NCBI GenBank assembly: GCA_030180075.1
Contig: JASNJN010000076.1
Span: forward strand, 1 to 35,440
Direction: 5' to 3'
DNA length: 35,440 bases
Source of the DNA: Mikrocytos mackini
Lineage: Eukaryota; Endomyxa; Ascetosporea; Mikrocytida; Mikrocytiidae
The position numbers were made by a program, and so were the translations under genes. The stretch's first letter is position 1, and the number at the start of each line of letters is the position of its first letter. The notes beneath the pieces are model-generated. The model was not told the origin of the DNA and searched no databases. It worked only from the letters and a program-made list of their open reading frames with translations. Below are positions 9,725 through 19,068 of this stretch, one piece after another.

Positions 9725-9757
9725 TTCTGAAAAGTTAATTTTTTCAATTTTATTAAA
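9725..9757. promoter_or_regulatory. 33-bp bidirectional promoter region, SSL2/ARP4
   Basis: Only 33 bp, AT-rich, separate the start codons of the divergently transcribed SSL2 (minus) and ARP4 (plus) genes. Promoter elements for both must lie here or inside the coding sequences, as seen in compact microsporidian genomes. I see no clear TATA box. Confidence 0.5.
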
Positions 9758-11023
9758 ATGGCGTCTGACGACGATCTGTACGGTGGCGTGCTTATTAACT
9801 CATTGGTTCTCGATATTGGAAGCAGTAAAATACTATTGGGTCCAGGTGGTGATATTGTGCCATGTACAAAGATTTCTCCTTTCTACTCTACACCAAAGCC
9901 TACTACCAAAAAAGCAAAAATTGTAAACTCTAACAAGACGAATGTAAATACAGACAGCATATTCTTCGTATCTACTGACGAAGTGAGTTCGACAACAAAA
10001 AACAGCCAAATTGTGAATCTTGACATTTTCGACTCTCAACTAGAAGACGCACTAAAGACAATCTTCCTGATCAAGGACGACCAAATAGCAGACTTATCTA
10101 AAACGCCCGTCCTAATCTCGGAGCCTGCGGACACAAAGAGTGCCTACAAGAAGGGTTTGGCGAGGTACTTTTTCGAACAAAAAGACGTTTCCGGTCTTTA
10201 CTTCAAGCGCAGTGCTTCTCTCAACGCCTTCTCGGTGGGAAAGACAACGGCGCTAGTTGTAGACTCAGGCCACGAGCAAACCTCGGTGTCCCCGGTCTTC
10301 GATGGGTTCCAGATTTTTAGTGGCACTTACAGCACTTCTATAGCTGGGCACTGCTTCAATAAAGAAATAATAAACAAAGTCGAAGCTGCGAACAAAGACT
10401 TAATCGATGAAAACTTTATTTATTCTAAAGCTGTAGAAACTAGAAATAATAAACATAAAAAAGAATTGCCTACTTTGAGTTACTTAAACTATGAAAAAGA
10501 GAAGTTTGCGAATGATTTAAAAATAAATGTTTCCAACCAGTACAAAGACATTGAATGGGCAGAAAACGAAGACGTTTCTGAATACACTTTGAATGATAAT
10601 GTAACAACAATAAAAGTTACTAATAACGAAATACGTAAAATATGCTTTTCTTTATTCGGGGAAATTGTAGGGCCGGATTCAAAGACGTTTGAAGGTATAC
10701 AAAATATGGTTATAAATTCTGTAAATGACAGCGATATTGAAGTTAGAAAAGAACTGTTTGGAAACATTGTTGTTTGTGGAGGGAGCTTTAAAATCAATGG
10801 GTATAAGGATAGACTTGAGGAAGAGTTGGAAGGACTGGGAAATAACATGAGTAGTGTAATAAAGATAAAGGTTAGTAAGAACGAACATATAGACGAATTG
10901 GAAAATAGCTGCTGGATCGGGGGAAGTATATTAAGCTCCCTGGGGACGTTCCAAAGTATGTGGGTAGCTAAAAAAGAATACGAAGAATATGGGGAAAATG
11001 TATTGGATAAAAAATGCTATTGA
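9758..11023 (+). CDS. ARP4: actin-related protein 4 (nuclear, BAF53/Arp4 type)
   Basis: A 421-residue actin-fold protein. The N-terminus DLYGGVLINSLVLDIGSSK corresponds to the YGGDE-x-VLDIGS start of Arp4/BAF53 proteins, phosphate loop 2 lies in ALVVDSGHEQTSVSPVFDG, and the C-terminus WIGGSILSSLGTFQSMWVAK then KKEYEEYGE is typical of Arp4. In other eukaryotes Arp4 pairs with actin in the NuA4 acetyltransferase and the SWR1 and INO80 remodellers in the nucleus. A Lys/Ser/Thr-rich insertion at about residues 45-80 and a Lys-rich one at about 225-245 interrupt the fold, as is common in Arps. Start ATG 9758 is the first in frame and faces SSL2. Intact, and the last cellular gene of the block. Confidence 0.9.
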   Translation: MASDDDLYGGVLINSLVLDIGSSKILLGPGGDIVPCTKISPFYSTPKPTTKKAKIVNSNKTNVNTDSIFFVSTDEVSSTTKNSQIVNLDIFDSQLEDALKTIFLIKDDQIADLSKTPVLISEPADTKSAYKKGLARYFFEQKDVSGLYFKRSASLNAFSVGKTTALVVDSGHEQTSVSPVFDGFQIFSGTYSTSIAGHCFNKEIINKVEAANKDLIDENFIYSKAVETRNNKHKKELPTLSYLNYEKEKFANDLKINVSNQYKDIEWAENEDVSEYTLNDNVTTIKVTNNEIRKICFSLFGEIVGPDSKTFEGIQNMVINSVNDSDIEVRKELFGNIVVCGGSFKINGYKDRLEEELEGLGNNMSSVIKIKVSKNEHIDELENSCWIGGSILSSLGTFQSMWVAKKEYEEYGENVLDKKCY

Positions 11024-11146
11024 AATGACTGAATTATAATTTAATTTATATACTTTTCCGTAATTTGAACATATTCAGTAAATTCAACTCGTGCTTAAAT
11101 TCCCGGGGTTATAAAAATAAATTTTTATTAAATCTATAATAATAAC

Positions 11147-11344
11147 TAGGGTTCGGAATATATGTGACAAAACTTGTTGTCACATATTATAGATGAAATT
11201 CGACACAAAATACTTTATAAATATGGAAAATTTTTAGATGTTTCATATCTGAGTATCCATAAATTTCGCATTTCCTTTATAATCTCTAAAAATCACATAT
11301 TTTCATTTTTCAAATCATTTTCGTTATATATTTCCCGAACCCTA
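11147..11344. mobile_element. 198-bp hAT-like MITE
   Basis: The left end TAGGGTTCGGAATATATG and the inverted right end TAGGGTTCGGGAAATATAT match over about 18 bp with one or two differences. Flanks are ATAATAAC (11139-11146) and ATGATAAC (11345-11352), an 8-bp duplication with one mismatch. TAGGG ends with an 8-bp duplication fit the hAT superfamily. The interior is AT-rich and has no believable ORF. It lies about 120 bp downstream of ARP4. Confidence 0.72.
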
Positions 11345-11352
11345 ATGATAAC

Positions 11353-12250
11353 ATTTTATTTGATCATGCAAGACATTCTAAATAAACACTATTCAGTAAA
11401 TTAAATTAGAAAAGCCTCTATCACAAGGTTGTTTTAACTCGTAATCTCATTAGCTCACCATTTCCACATATCAGAAGGTCGGGCGCTGTATTCACTCCTT
11501 CCCGAGGATTCGGCGATAGCCAAATAAATGATCTCATTTTTAGTAAAGTTTAAAAGGATGTTATTGTACCAGTCCTTGGCTTCGAGCCGGTTAAGGCGCT
11601 GATTTTACACTATATTGGTCGGTGAATCATCTAGTTGTTGTCGTTTTCCACCGACTATGGGTTAAGAAACATATGGTATTAATAAGATGTTTCTAGGGTT
11701 TCTTAGCTAGTTGTGATATCCTTTAATAATCAGGTTGTTTCTTTACTTGGAAAGGCGAAAATGAGCTTTTTATGAGTTGTGCGATGAACCATTTCATTGT
11801 AGTAAGAAGTATATTTCTTTAATTATGAACTGATGTTCAGAAATATGAAATACTTTCGCGTTGTTAGTTAAATTAAAATAATATAATGTATCGATTCTGA
11901 ATCCGCATGTTATCGTCGTTCTTGTCGCATAGTTTTAAATGTTATATATAGAGTTTCCAAATACCGGGTCTGTAAAATTATACCGGTTTCTGGATTTAGC
12001 TTCGGTAACCGGTATTCCGTTCCATTGAGAGAATATACAATATACCAAGGAAATTAGAAATAATTCAATTTAAAATGGAAAATTTTCACCTAATTTACCT
12101 TTATAATCCCAACCAAACACATTTAGGGCATATGATGTTACAAAGCATAATTATTAGTAAAAGTAAAACGTGCAAAAGTTTTTTATATAAGAGAAACTAA
12201 TTAAGTAATTAATTATAAATTTCACTCTTCCTCACCACTAACTTACTCAG
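11353..12250. other. intergenic region, no gene recognised
   Basis: Less AT-rich around 11440-11660 than on either side but with no coding-looking ORF. A D-arm-like sequence at 11590-11603 was examined and rejected as a tRNA. 11950-12030 has CCGGTTT/TACCGG repeats that look like a decayed element. The right edge (12180-12250) is the 3' UTR of LINE1. Confidence 0.45.
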
Positions 12251-12635
12251 TTAAACTTTGCGCTCCTCAACGCATATCACAAAATGTTTCATTGGGATCA
12301 AATCCCATTTACTTCGTCGTTTACGACGTCTTTCGGAAAACCCTTTAATGTTCCGCCCAGACCTATGTCTGACTTTCTGGACTTTTATGTCGTCGACATT
12401 CCTGGAAGCCTTGTCCAGAAACTGGCAATTCCCGCCGCGCTCTCGTACTCTGTGCTTCGAGCTCTTGGGGCTGCGCGCTAGGCGCGCGCGGTGTGCCCTC
12501 TTTCTCTTGTCCACCAGTTTTTTAAGGCAGTCGGTGTACACTGCCGGTGCTCTGTCTCTAGCCTCCCACTTGGGCGTTACGACATCAGAGATAAACCAAC
12601 GGTATATTTGCAGTGACCCTTTAATGGTCACATTA

Positions 12636-13311
12636 ACTTAACATACAAAATAGGAATTCATATTCGACATTTTTTGCTTAAAAATTTATAATTTTTATAT
12701 CGTTTGTTTGTTTAATCATAAAATGCCATTTCGCCCACCCGTTGGTTTTATAAACATGTATTTACAGTTTTGTTTAAATATTTTGTAAAATAAAAAGTTA
12801 AAAATTAAAAAAATTAAAAATGTGTTTTGTAATATATAGAGCTAACCAAAATAAAGTAAACTGGTTTCGCATTAAATATGGATATATAAATCTTCTTGCC
12901 ATGGATATAATTCGTTCAATTCATTTCCAACCTTATAAATTGAGGTATTTTAAAATTTTCATTTTTGCAAACCAGAGAGAACAACAAACACAATTTCAAA
13001 CTTTAACCAATAAATAAATAGTTTAATTAATCGCCACAGTACTAAATAGAACGGCCATGTCGTATAAATCCTGTATGTATCTTTTGAAAAATAAAAATTT
13101 ACTTTCGCAATGGATGCTACTGTGTATAACCACACAGAGATGTACAAACTCTATACAACACACAAAATTCCCATACATCTTAAATACGACAGCCGATCTC
13201 TTTATTTGGCAAACCGACAGCTAAACAAAACACAAAACTTTATTTTAGAAATACAAACGACTACACACAGAGAAATTACCCAACACAGCAATAATATATA
13301 GCAAGAGAAAT
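12636..13311 (+). repeat. MULE long inverted arm, left
   Basis: Exact partner of 14538-15213 in inverse orientation. It contains short ORFs (for example a 63-codon ORF at 13110) that occur identically in the other arm; none resembles a known protein, and they are probably incidental. Confidence 0.9.
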
Positions 13312-14277
13312 GGAGAAAATCATATTACAGGTTCAGCACAACTTTATTTCTACCCTGTCCTAAATTTATCAATGACAAAGACTCTATTTGTTATCACTCG
13401 AAAATTTTCTGACAGATATAATACATAATAAGTTGCCGTCTTGGAGCGATTATATTATCAATTCTTTTAATCGATTAAATAAAACAAACATTGATAGATA
13501 ATATCAATGGAATTACAACTGACAACCACAAGACCCCCATAATCAGGATCAGGGTAAATGAATGAATTATTTGTTAATAAGTCAGGAAATTCACATACGA
13601 TTTGATTTAAAGAACAAATCGGCTGTTAAGGAGAGGTTTGATTGCTTTACGTGCAATGATATCAAAGCGTGCATAACATGGATTGTGTTTCCAAATTGAA
13701 ATAGTCATGCATTACTTTGCTGGTAACCATTTAAAGCCTTTCCTTATTTACTATAGGTACTTCTTAGAACGATGATGGAAACTTTAGTTATTCATCCCAA
13801 TGACAGTTGAATCCAAAATCTATTCATATATCTTATTGTAAAAATCAACTAAATGCAAACTGAACGAAGTGATATGAGGGACGATGCATTATCGGTTACA
13901 AGATAGGTATAAATCTTTTTAACTACACACAAGAGGTAGTTTTAAAACAACTAAGTTTGTTGGAATAATAAACTCTATAAGATACATTCTCCAAAAGCAA
14001 GTAGAAGATAAATAAACATAATAGTCTATTTATTTGGAATATTAAATCCATTAATATATAAACGAATAAATTTTATGTAATATTTTTAAATAAACGCGTC
14101 ATTATATTATTTTAATGTCAATAAACTTTTAATAATTATATTTGTTTAATTATATTGGAATTCTAATTGAATTTAATCTTTGGTATAAATCAAAATTCGA
14201 TAATATACAATCATGCTTAATAATTTGTAAAAGGAAACCTTTAAACGAATAGTAATATAGTATCGTAACATAAATTC

Positions 14278-14287
14278 TATAAATAGG
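14278..14287 (+). promoter_or_regulatory. TATA box candidate in the MULE spacer
   Basis: TATAAATAGG, a textbook TATA sequence, 114 bp upstream of the ATG at 14401. In DNA this AT-rich chance occurrence is possible; the GG end and the downstream ORF make it worth noting. Confidence 0.35.
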
Positions 14288-14400
14288 CCGTATAAATAAA
14301 TTAAAAATTTATTTTAGCATTAAAACAAATATAACACTGGTTTTTATCATTCTGTTTATTTCTAGCTTTTAATTTCTATAAACACCAAAGTAATATAATA

Positions 14401-14505
14401 ATGAAGTTCTTCACAATTATGTGCTATATTCTTGGTAATACGATTTTATCATATTATTTTGTATTATTCTTTGAGTTGTTATATTTTATTTATTCACAGT
14501 TTTAA
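14401..14505 (+). CDS. short ORF with signal-peptide-like sequence, possibly exon 1
   Basis: A 34-codon ORF starting MKFFTIMCYILGNTIL: a Lys near the start and a long hydrophobic stretch, like a signal peptide. Inside it are GGTAATAC (GT at 14435-14436) and a pyrimidine-rich tract ending CACAG (14499); splicing these would give a 65-bp intron and an ORF that runs on into the right arm for about 24 more codons. No homology is recognised. It could be chance in AT-rich DNA or a captured gene fragment. Confidence 0.25.
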   Translation: MKFFTIMCYILGNTILSYYFVLFFELLYFIYSQF

Positions 14506-14537
14506 GAGAATCCAAAAGCTTAATTAAAGTTCTTTCA

Positions 14538-15213
14538 ATTTCTCTTGCTATATATTATTGCTGTGTTGGGTAATTTCTCTGTGTGTAGTCGTTTGTATTT
14601 CTAAAATAAAGTTTTGTGTTTTGTTTAGCTGTCGGTTTGCCAAATAAAGAGATCGGCTGTCGTATTTAAGATGTATGGGAATTTTGTGTGTTGTATAGAG
14701 TTTGTACATCTCTGTGTGGTTATACACAGTAGCATCCATTGCGAAAGTAAATTTTTATTTTTCAAAAGATACATACAGGATTTATACGACATGGCCGTTC
14801 TATTTAGTACTGTGGCGATTAATTAAACTATTTATTTATTGGTTAAAGTTTGAAATTGTGTTTGTTGTTCTCTCTGGTTTGCAAAAATGAAAATTTTAAA
14901 ATACCTCAATTTATAAGGTTGGAAATGAATTGAACGAATTATATCCATGGCAAGAAGATTTATATATCCATATTTAATGCGAAACCAGTTTACTTTATTT
15001 TGGTTAGCTCTATATATTACAAAACACATTTTTAATTTTTTTAATTTTTAACTTTTTATTTTACAAAATATTTAAACAAAACTGTAAATACATGTTTATA
15101 AAACCAACGGGTGGGCGAAATGGCATTTTATGATTAAACAAACAAACGATATAAAAATTATAAATTTTTAAGCAAAAAATGTCGAATATGAATTCCTATT
15201 TTGTATGTTAAGT
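14538..15213 (-). repeat. MULE long inverted arm, right
   Basis: Exact partner of 12636-13311 in inverse orientation, ending at the second copy of the 9-bp duplication (15214-15222). Confidence 0.9.
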
Positions 15214-15497
15214 GTCACATTAAGCACTTTTTCGTATAACTCTTCGATTGGTCTTTTGGGCAGCCTGTTATCTTTCTTCGTTAACACACTCTTCCTGAGC
15301 TGATACAGGTTTCTGTGTGTAACGCTGGATACGGCTCCAAGTTGGCCAATCACGAAGGCTCGACAATCAACGGTGTATCCTCGGTACTGCCTGATTAGCA
15401 TGGCGGCCAATTTCCTATACTTCTTGATTTTCTCCTCTTCTTTGCAGCTGGTTAAGTCTTCAACTGAAACTCCGATCTCAGCAATCGTTATTCGTTT

Positions 15498-16379
15498 GAG
15501 TTTATTACAAAAACGAGTGTAACAACTCTGACGTACATGAATAACTTTTTAAGAAATAATATTATATGTTTATATGTGTTGATTTAGTATCAAAGAATTG
15601 TTTGTTGTGTATTCAGACGTGTTATGTGTTATTTCATTAGATTTTTTTACACCGTTTGTTTGAAAGTTTTGAATATATATATGATTATATATGGACTGTT
15701 TAGTGAGTATGTTCTATATTTAATGTATACGATCCTTACACAATTTAAAAACGTCTATTTTTGTTTCAAAATTTTAACTTTCATAAATGAAAACTCCCGA
15801 TATATCTTCACCCAAAGAAGTTGTGGCTACAATTCCCCCTTCAACTTCGGAAAATGATAACAAAAAAGACTATCCGCCAAGGTCCGGCACTACCCAAGCC
15901 TTACAACAAGAAAACAACCCAATAGCACTTACAGATCCTTATTCTAGGAATAAACGGGGCAGGGTGTACTTATGTAGCGAAGCGAACTCTAACAACATTG
16001 ATTTAAAGCTAACGAGTTGCCCATTGCGTAGCTTGTGCCCCAAATGCCCCGAATTAGAAAAGAAGAAGAAAAATCTAAAGAAACAAATAAGACAGGCCAA
16101 ACATGCGAAAAAGGAAACTAAGCTACAGAATGGAGCAATGGTTATAAACAAACAACAGGGTCTATACACTCCGACAGAGTGTAAAACACAGTATTTTTTC
16201 AGCAAAGAAAAACTTGAGGAATTTCTATTTGCCAACTTACGAAGTTATACACAAACACTTCTACTTTCACATAACACAAGAGGTGCTTCTGACTCAAAGG
16301 TTAAACATTATCGCTGCTCGTTCTCATCTGAACCACCATGTCCTGCTTTTTTGAAGTCATCACAAATGGGCAACAATTA
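15498..16379 (+). repeat. coding inverted arm of the autonomous MULE, left
   Basis: About 882 bp matching 18476-19357 in reverse, including the same promoter region, ATG and the first ~195 codons of the transposase. The match stops within codons for SSQM[G/S]NNY. Confidence 0.88.
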
Positions 16380-16389
16380 TGATAATTAA
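15787..16389 (+). CDS. truncated transposase N-terminus encoded by the left MULE arm
   Basis: A 200-codon intact ORF with the same ATG and upstream sequence as the full transposase. It differs from it at four residues in the shared part (for example Pro for Leu in ATI[P/L]PS, Pro for Ser in NN[P/S]IAL, Gly for Asp in QQ[G/D]LY). It leaves the homology after SSQMGNNY and stops two codons later. It keeps the Cys-rich CPLRSLCPKCP segment, the basic coil and the start of the zinc-binding domain (YRC and CPAF), but lacks the HNH ligands of that domain and the whole catalytic core. If expressed it would be a truncated, possibly interfering form of the transposase; it may equally be a passive result of long arms. 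Confidence 0.6.
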   Translation: MKTPDISSPKEVVATIPPSTSENDNKKDYPPRSGTTQALQQENNPIALTDPYSRNKRGRVYLCSEANSNNIDLKLTSCPLRSLCPKCPELEKKKKNLKKQIRQAKHAKKETKLQNGAMVINKQQGLYTPTECKTQYFFSKEKLEEFLFANLRSYTQTLLLSHNTRGASDSKVKHYRCSFSSEPPCPAFLKSSQMGNNYDN

Positions 16390-16653
16390 TTAACCAATTC
16401 AATTTATACTTACTTGAATTTATACCAATTTATATTTACAACATGTATAAATGAATCTAATTTACTTCTATTAAAATGTTTGAATCAATTATTAAATATT
16501 AAACGATTTATTTATTATTGTTGCGGCACATAAAACAATTCGACAAGTCCCCCGAGCTTTCATATTCGTTTGATGCGCATATTAAATGAAATCGGGCTTT
16601 ACAAGTTGAACAAACTACCCAATCGATTCCTTCGAGTCCATTATCATCACAAT
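16390..16653. other. unique interior of the MULE downstream of the transposase
   Basis: About 260 bp between the end of the left arm and the transposase stop codon. AT-rich, no ORF of note; it serves as the 3' end of both the transposase gene and the truncated ORF. Confidence 0.6.
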
Positions 16654-19068
16654 TTAAAAACATTTATGGCAACATGTAAAATTTTTGTTTTCTGTTTTTT
16701 TTCCACGTTTTTTGGGCATATATGTTCTCAAATCCCTTTTTTCTGGTTTCAGTTCGCCAGTAATAAATTCTTTTTTCATGCTTCTTTGTGGAATAGATAT
16801 CCTTGTTTTAGTACGATCAACATGTTTACAAAATTCTTCCTCGGCAAACAATTTATATAATTCATTCTTCCATTTCCGACATATCTTGTAGTAATCTATT
16901 AAATGTTCGCTCGAAACTTGATTTATTTTAGTTTTAATATCTTCGGTTATTTGTAAAATTTCAGCTTTGTAATCATTATCTTGAGGCTCGGAGTAATCAT
17001 TTCCTTTAGTTTCATATTCCCTGCTTATTGTTTCTAAATCTTTGTTACATTTCGTTAGGATTTCCTCTGCTAATATTCGTGATTTGTTGCCATTAAATTG
17101 TAAATTCGCAGTATTTGAAGCTATCAAATGGGCATGGGCACATACTTCCTTTTTATACATGCTTCGCCTACAAGTACATGTCATATTATGTATACATATG
17201 CAACAACTGGAGCATATATTGTAACATCTAAATGGACATTCTTTGCTGCGTATTTTGATGTCAAATTTTCCATATTTGTAATCTCCATTGTCGCTAATTT
17301 CTAACTTTTGAACATCTAATTTCATCATTTTTTTATGATTTATCTCATTTTTTTTAAATCTATAATTTGTAAAATATTTTTTTTCTTTCCTCTTTTTAAT
17401 TTCGATTTGCATAAAGTGTATACAGTTCAATAATTCGGCAGTGAGGTGTTTTAGATTACTTTTTACATTCCATTTTAAATAATTTCTTTTAAAAACGCAG
17501 AAAAAAGACTCTGCAAAGTTGTTTGTATTAGAATCGCTATAAATTCTCATATAAATTGCCCACCTGTCAGTCGTCTTAACGTATTTCTTCTTAAAATAAT
17601 CGTAAAATTTTTGATTTATCCTTTTTATTTCATCTAAAAATATCTGCAAAAACTTGTTAAATTCAATCTTTGTTGGTATTTGTTCAAAATAACAAAACAT
17701 ATTTATTATTTTTTCTTTACATTGTTTGTTCTTGATTAGTTCATTTAATTTCTTTATAACAGCTTTTTTGAAATGGAAATAACAGTATATATACTGCGTT
17801 TTATTTCCAAACACGCCACTCCAGGCATTATAAAATCCAGGAAATAGGTCGGACATGAAATACATGGGTTCTTTGTAGTCTGGAACTAACCGCCTAAATC
17901 GTTCGAACACCTCTGTAAACACAACCTCGTTTTCTTTATTAGATATTATGTGAAGAAAAGGTATCGCTGTATTAACATCATAAATAACAAATAATGTAGT
18001 GAGAATAAATCTGTACCTGTTTGTTGAATAAGTAGAATAACAATGAATGATCTTTACAGAGAACTCTATGAAATTTGCGATCATAAAATCCGATGTCAAT
18101 GCATAAACAAAAGTAACTTCGGATCCCAGTTTCATGCTCTCATTTGAAATTAAGTTATATCTATAAACTTCTATACAGTTTTTATTTTCAACTAAGTCAT
18201 TTGCATAACTCAAGAAATCCTCTAATTCAGTACAATTTTTATCAACCTTTAAATTTAGAATTCGATTCTTTAAAACGTGTAACCAATTCTTAGAAATCAT
18301 TGATTTATTTAAGAAATTGCGTATTTCATTATTATCCAGCATATTCTTCCAAATTCGAATCAAAGGAATTCCCAATTGAATATCGCTCTTAATCTTGTTA
18401 ATCAAATGTGTTGGTAAGCTAAGTTCCTCCTGGCAAACGTCATGATTATGATTAAAATTACAAGTCACTTTAAAGTAATTGTTGCTCATTTGTGATGACT
18501 TCAAAAAAGCAGGACATGGTGGTTCAGATGAGAACGAGCAGCGATAATGTTTAACCTTTGAGTCAGAAGCACCTCTTGTGTTATGTGAAAGTAGAAGTGT
18601 TTGTGTATAACTTCGTAAGTTGGCAAATAGAAATTCCTCAAGTTTTTCTTTGCTGAAAAAATACTGTGTTTTACACTCTGTCGGAGTGTATAGATCCTGT
18701 TGTTTGTTTATAACCATTGCTCCATTCTGTAGCTTAGTTTCCTTTTTCGCATGTTTGGCCTGTCTTATTTGTTTCTTTAGATTTTTCTTCTTCTTTTCTA
18801 ATTCGGGGCATTTGGGGCACAAGCTACGCAATGGGCAACTCGTTAGCTTTAAATCAATGTTGTTAGAGTTCGCTTCGCTACATAAGTACACCCTGCCCCG
18901 TTTATTCCTAGAATAAGGATCTGTAAGTGCTATTGAGTTGTTTTCTTGTTGTAAGGCTTGGGTAGTGCCGGACCTTGGCGGATAGTCTTTTTTGTTATCA
19001 TTTTCCGAAGTTGAAGGGAGAATTGTAGCCACAACTTCTTTGGGTGAAGATATATCGGGAGTTTTCAT
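16654..19068 (-). CDS. Mutator-like (MULE) transposase with SWIM zinc finger
   Basis: An uninterrupted 804-residue protein. Residues 1-110: CPLRSLCPKCPELEKKKKN, a Cys-rich then basic coil segment. About 130-215: a FLYWCH/WRKY-GCM1-like zinc domain with YRC, CPAF and HNHD. About 330-525: the MULE catalytic domain. SDLFPGF (Asp407) and the following C-x2-H (CYFH, 429-432) match the second catalytic Asp and its downstream motif, and NTNNFAESFF gives the Glu (about 520). The first catalytic Asp, expected in D-x-T-Y-S-T-N-K-Y, is Tyr344 (YSTYSTNRY). C-terminal: a SWIM finger CTC-x9-CAH. The enzyme would cut and paste the element in the nucleus. The open frame suggests recent activity, yet the Asp-to-Tyr change predicts a catalytically dead copy, unless my alignment is wrong. 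The first ~195 codons lie in the terminal arm. Confidence 0.92.
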   Translation of the reverse strand: MKTPDISSPKEVVATILPSTSENDNKKDYPPRSGTTQALQQENNSIALTDPYSRNKRGRVYLCSEANSNNIDLKLTSCPLRSLCPKCPELEKKKKNLKKQIRQAKHAKKETKLQNGAMVINKQQDLYTPTECKTQYFFSKEKLEEFLFANLRSYTQTLLLSHNTRGASDSKVKHYRCSFSSEPPCPAFLKSSQMSNNYFKVTCNFNHNHDVCQEELSLPTHLINKIKSDIQLGIPLIRIWKNMLDNNEIRNFLNKSMISKNWLHVLKNRILNLKVDKNCTELEDFLSYANDLVENKNCIEVYRYNLISNESMKLGSEVTFVYALTSDFMIANFIEFSVKIIHCYSTYSTNRYRFILTTLFVIYDVNTAIPFLHIISNKENEVVFTEVFERFRRLVPDYKEPMYFMSDLFPGFYNAWSGVFGNKTQYIYCYFHFKKAVIKKLNELIKNKQCKEKIINMFCYFEQIPTKIEFNKFLQIFLDEIKRINQKFYDYFKKKYVKTTDRWAIYMRIYSDSNTNNFAESFFCVFKRNYLKWNVKSNLKHLTAELLNCIHFMQIEIKKRKEKKYFTNYRFKKNEINHKKMMKLDVQKLEISDNGDYKYGKFDIKIRSKECPFRCYNICSSCCICIHNMTCTCRRSMYKKEVCAHAHLIASNTANLQFNGNKSRILAEEILTKCNKDLETISREYETKGNDYSEPQDNDYKAEILQITEDIKTKINQVSSEHLIDYYKICRKWKNELYKLFAEEEFCKHVDRTKTRISIPQRSMKKEFITGELKPEKRDLRTYMPKKRGKKTENKNFTCCHKCF

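Larger units (their letters stand above)
13312..14537. other. MULE interior spacer
   Basis: 1226 bp, AT-rich, with no transposase-like ORF. The right part holds a TATAAATAGG box and a short signal-peptide-like ORF (separate entries). It may be filler or a fragment captured from another gene. Confidence 0.6.
12636..15213. mobile_element. 2.58-kb non-autonomous MULE with 676-bp inverted arms
   Basis: The left arm (12636-13311) and right arm (14538-15213) are reverse complements over 676 bp, with no difference noted in the stretches I compared. The flanks are GTCACATTA at 12627-12635 and at 15214-15222, a perfect 9-bp target duplication as made by Mutator-like elements. The ends read ACTTAACATAC. 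Between the arms lies 1226 bp without a transposase. Its ends are unlike those of the neighbouring autonomous MULE, so it would need another family's transposase. It sits inside the LINE1 ORF. Confidence 0.9.
12251..15497 (-). pseudogene. LINE1: 3' part of an R2-like LINE ORF, split by a MULE
   Basis: On the minus strand an open frame enters at 15497 and runs to 15214; it continues at 12635 to the TAA at 12251-12253 once the inserted MULE and one copy of the 9-bp duplication are ignored. The first part contains ITIAEIGVSVEDL, then KKYRKLAAML and FVIGQLGAVSS, matching LINE3 in this window (TVLEVGVSAEDL, EKYKRLGARL, LVIGQLGFIS). This is the restriction-enzyme-like (PD-(D/E)XK) endonuclease region of R2/R4-type LINEs. 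The second part has TIKGSLQIYRWF, also matched in LINE2 and LINE3, then a very basic tail (many Arg, Lys). The reverse transcriptase is missing, cut off where the second MULE begins at 15498. GC content is visibly higher than in the surroundings. Confidence 0.8.

Noticed and set aside
11570-11650. tRNA-like sequence (TGGCTTCGAG, then GGTTAAGGCGC, with a TGATT/AATCA pair)
   Set aside because: The D-arm-like part is suggestive of a class II tRNA, but no TTCRA T-loop, no matching acceptor stem and no normal 7-base anticodon loop could be found.
12258-12641. Plus-strand ORF of 127 codons opposite LINE1
   Set aside because: It is antisense to the LINE C-terminus, which matches two other LINEs in the window.
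12820-13301. Short ORFs repeated in both arms of the 2.58-kb MULE
   Set aside because: They are identical because the arms are; no known motif, and overlapping on both strands.
13312-14537. CRISPR-like or phage-like system
   Set aside because: No regularly spaced direct repeats with unique spacers anywhere in the window; gene content is eukaryotic throughout.
15939-16235. ORF of 98 codons antisense to the transposase N-terminus (also at 18620-18916)
   Set aside because: Shadow of the Lys-rich coding sequence; Phe-rich composition is expected from the complement of Lys codons.
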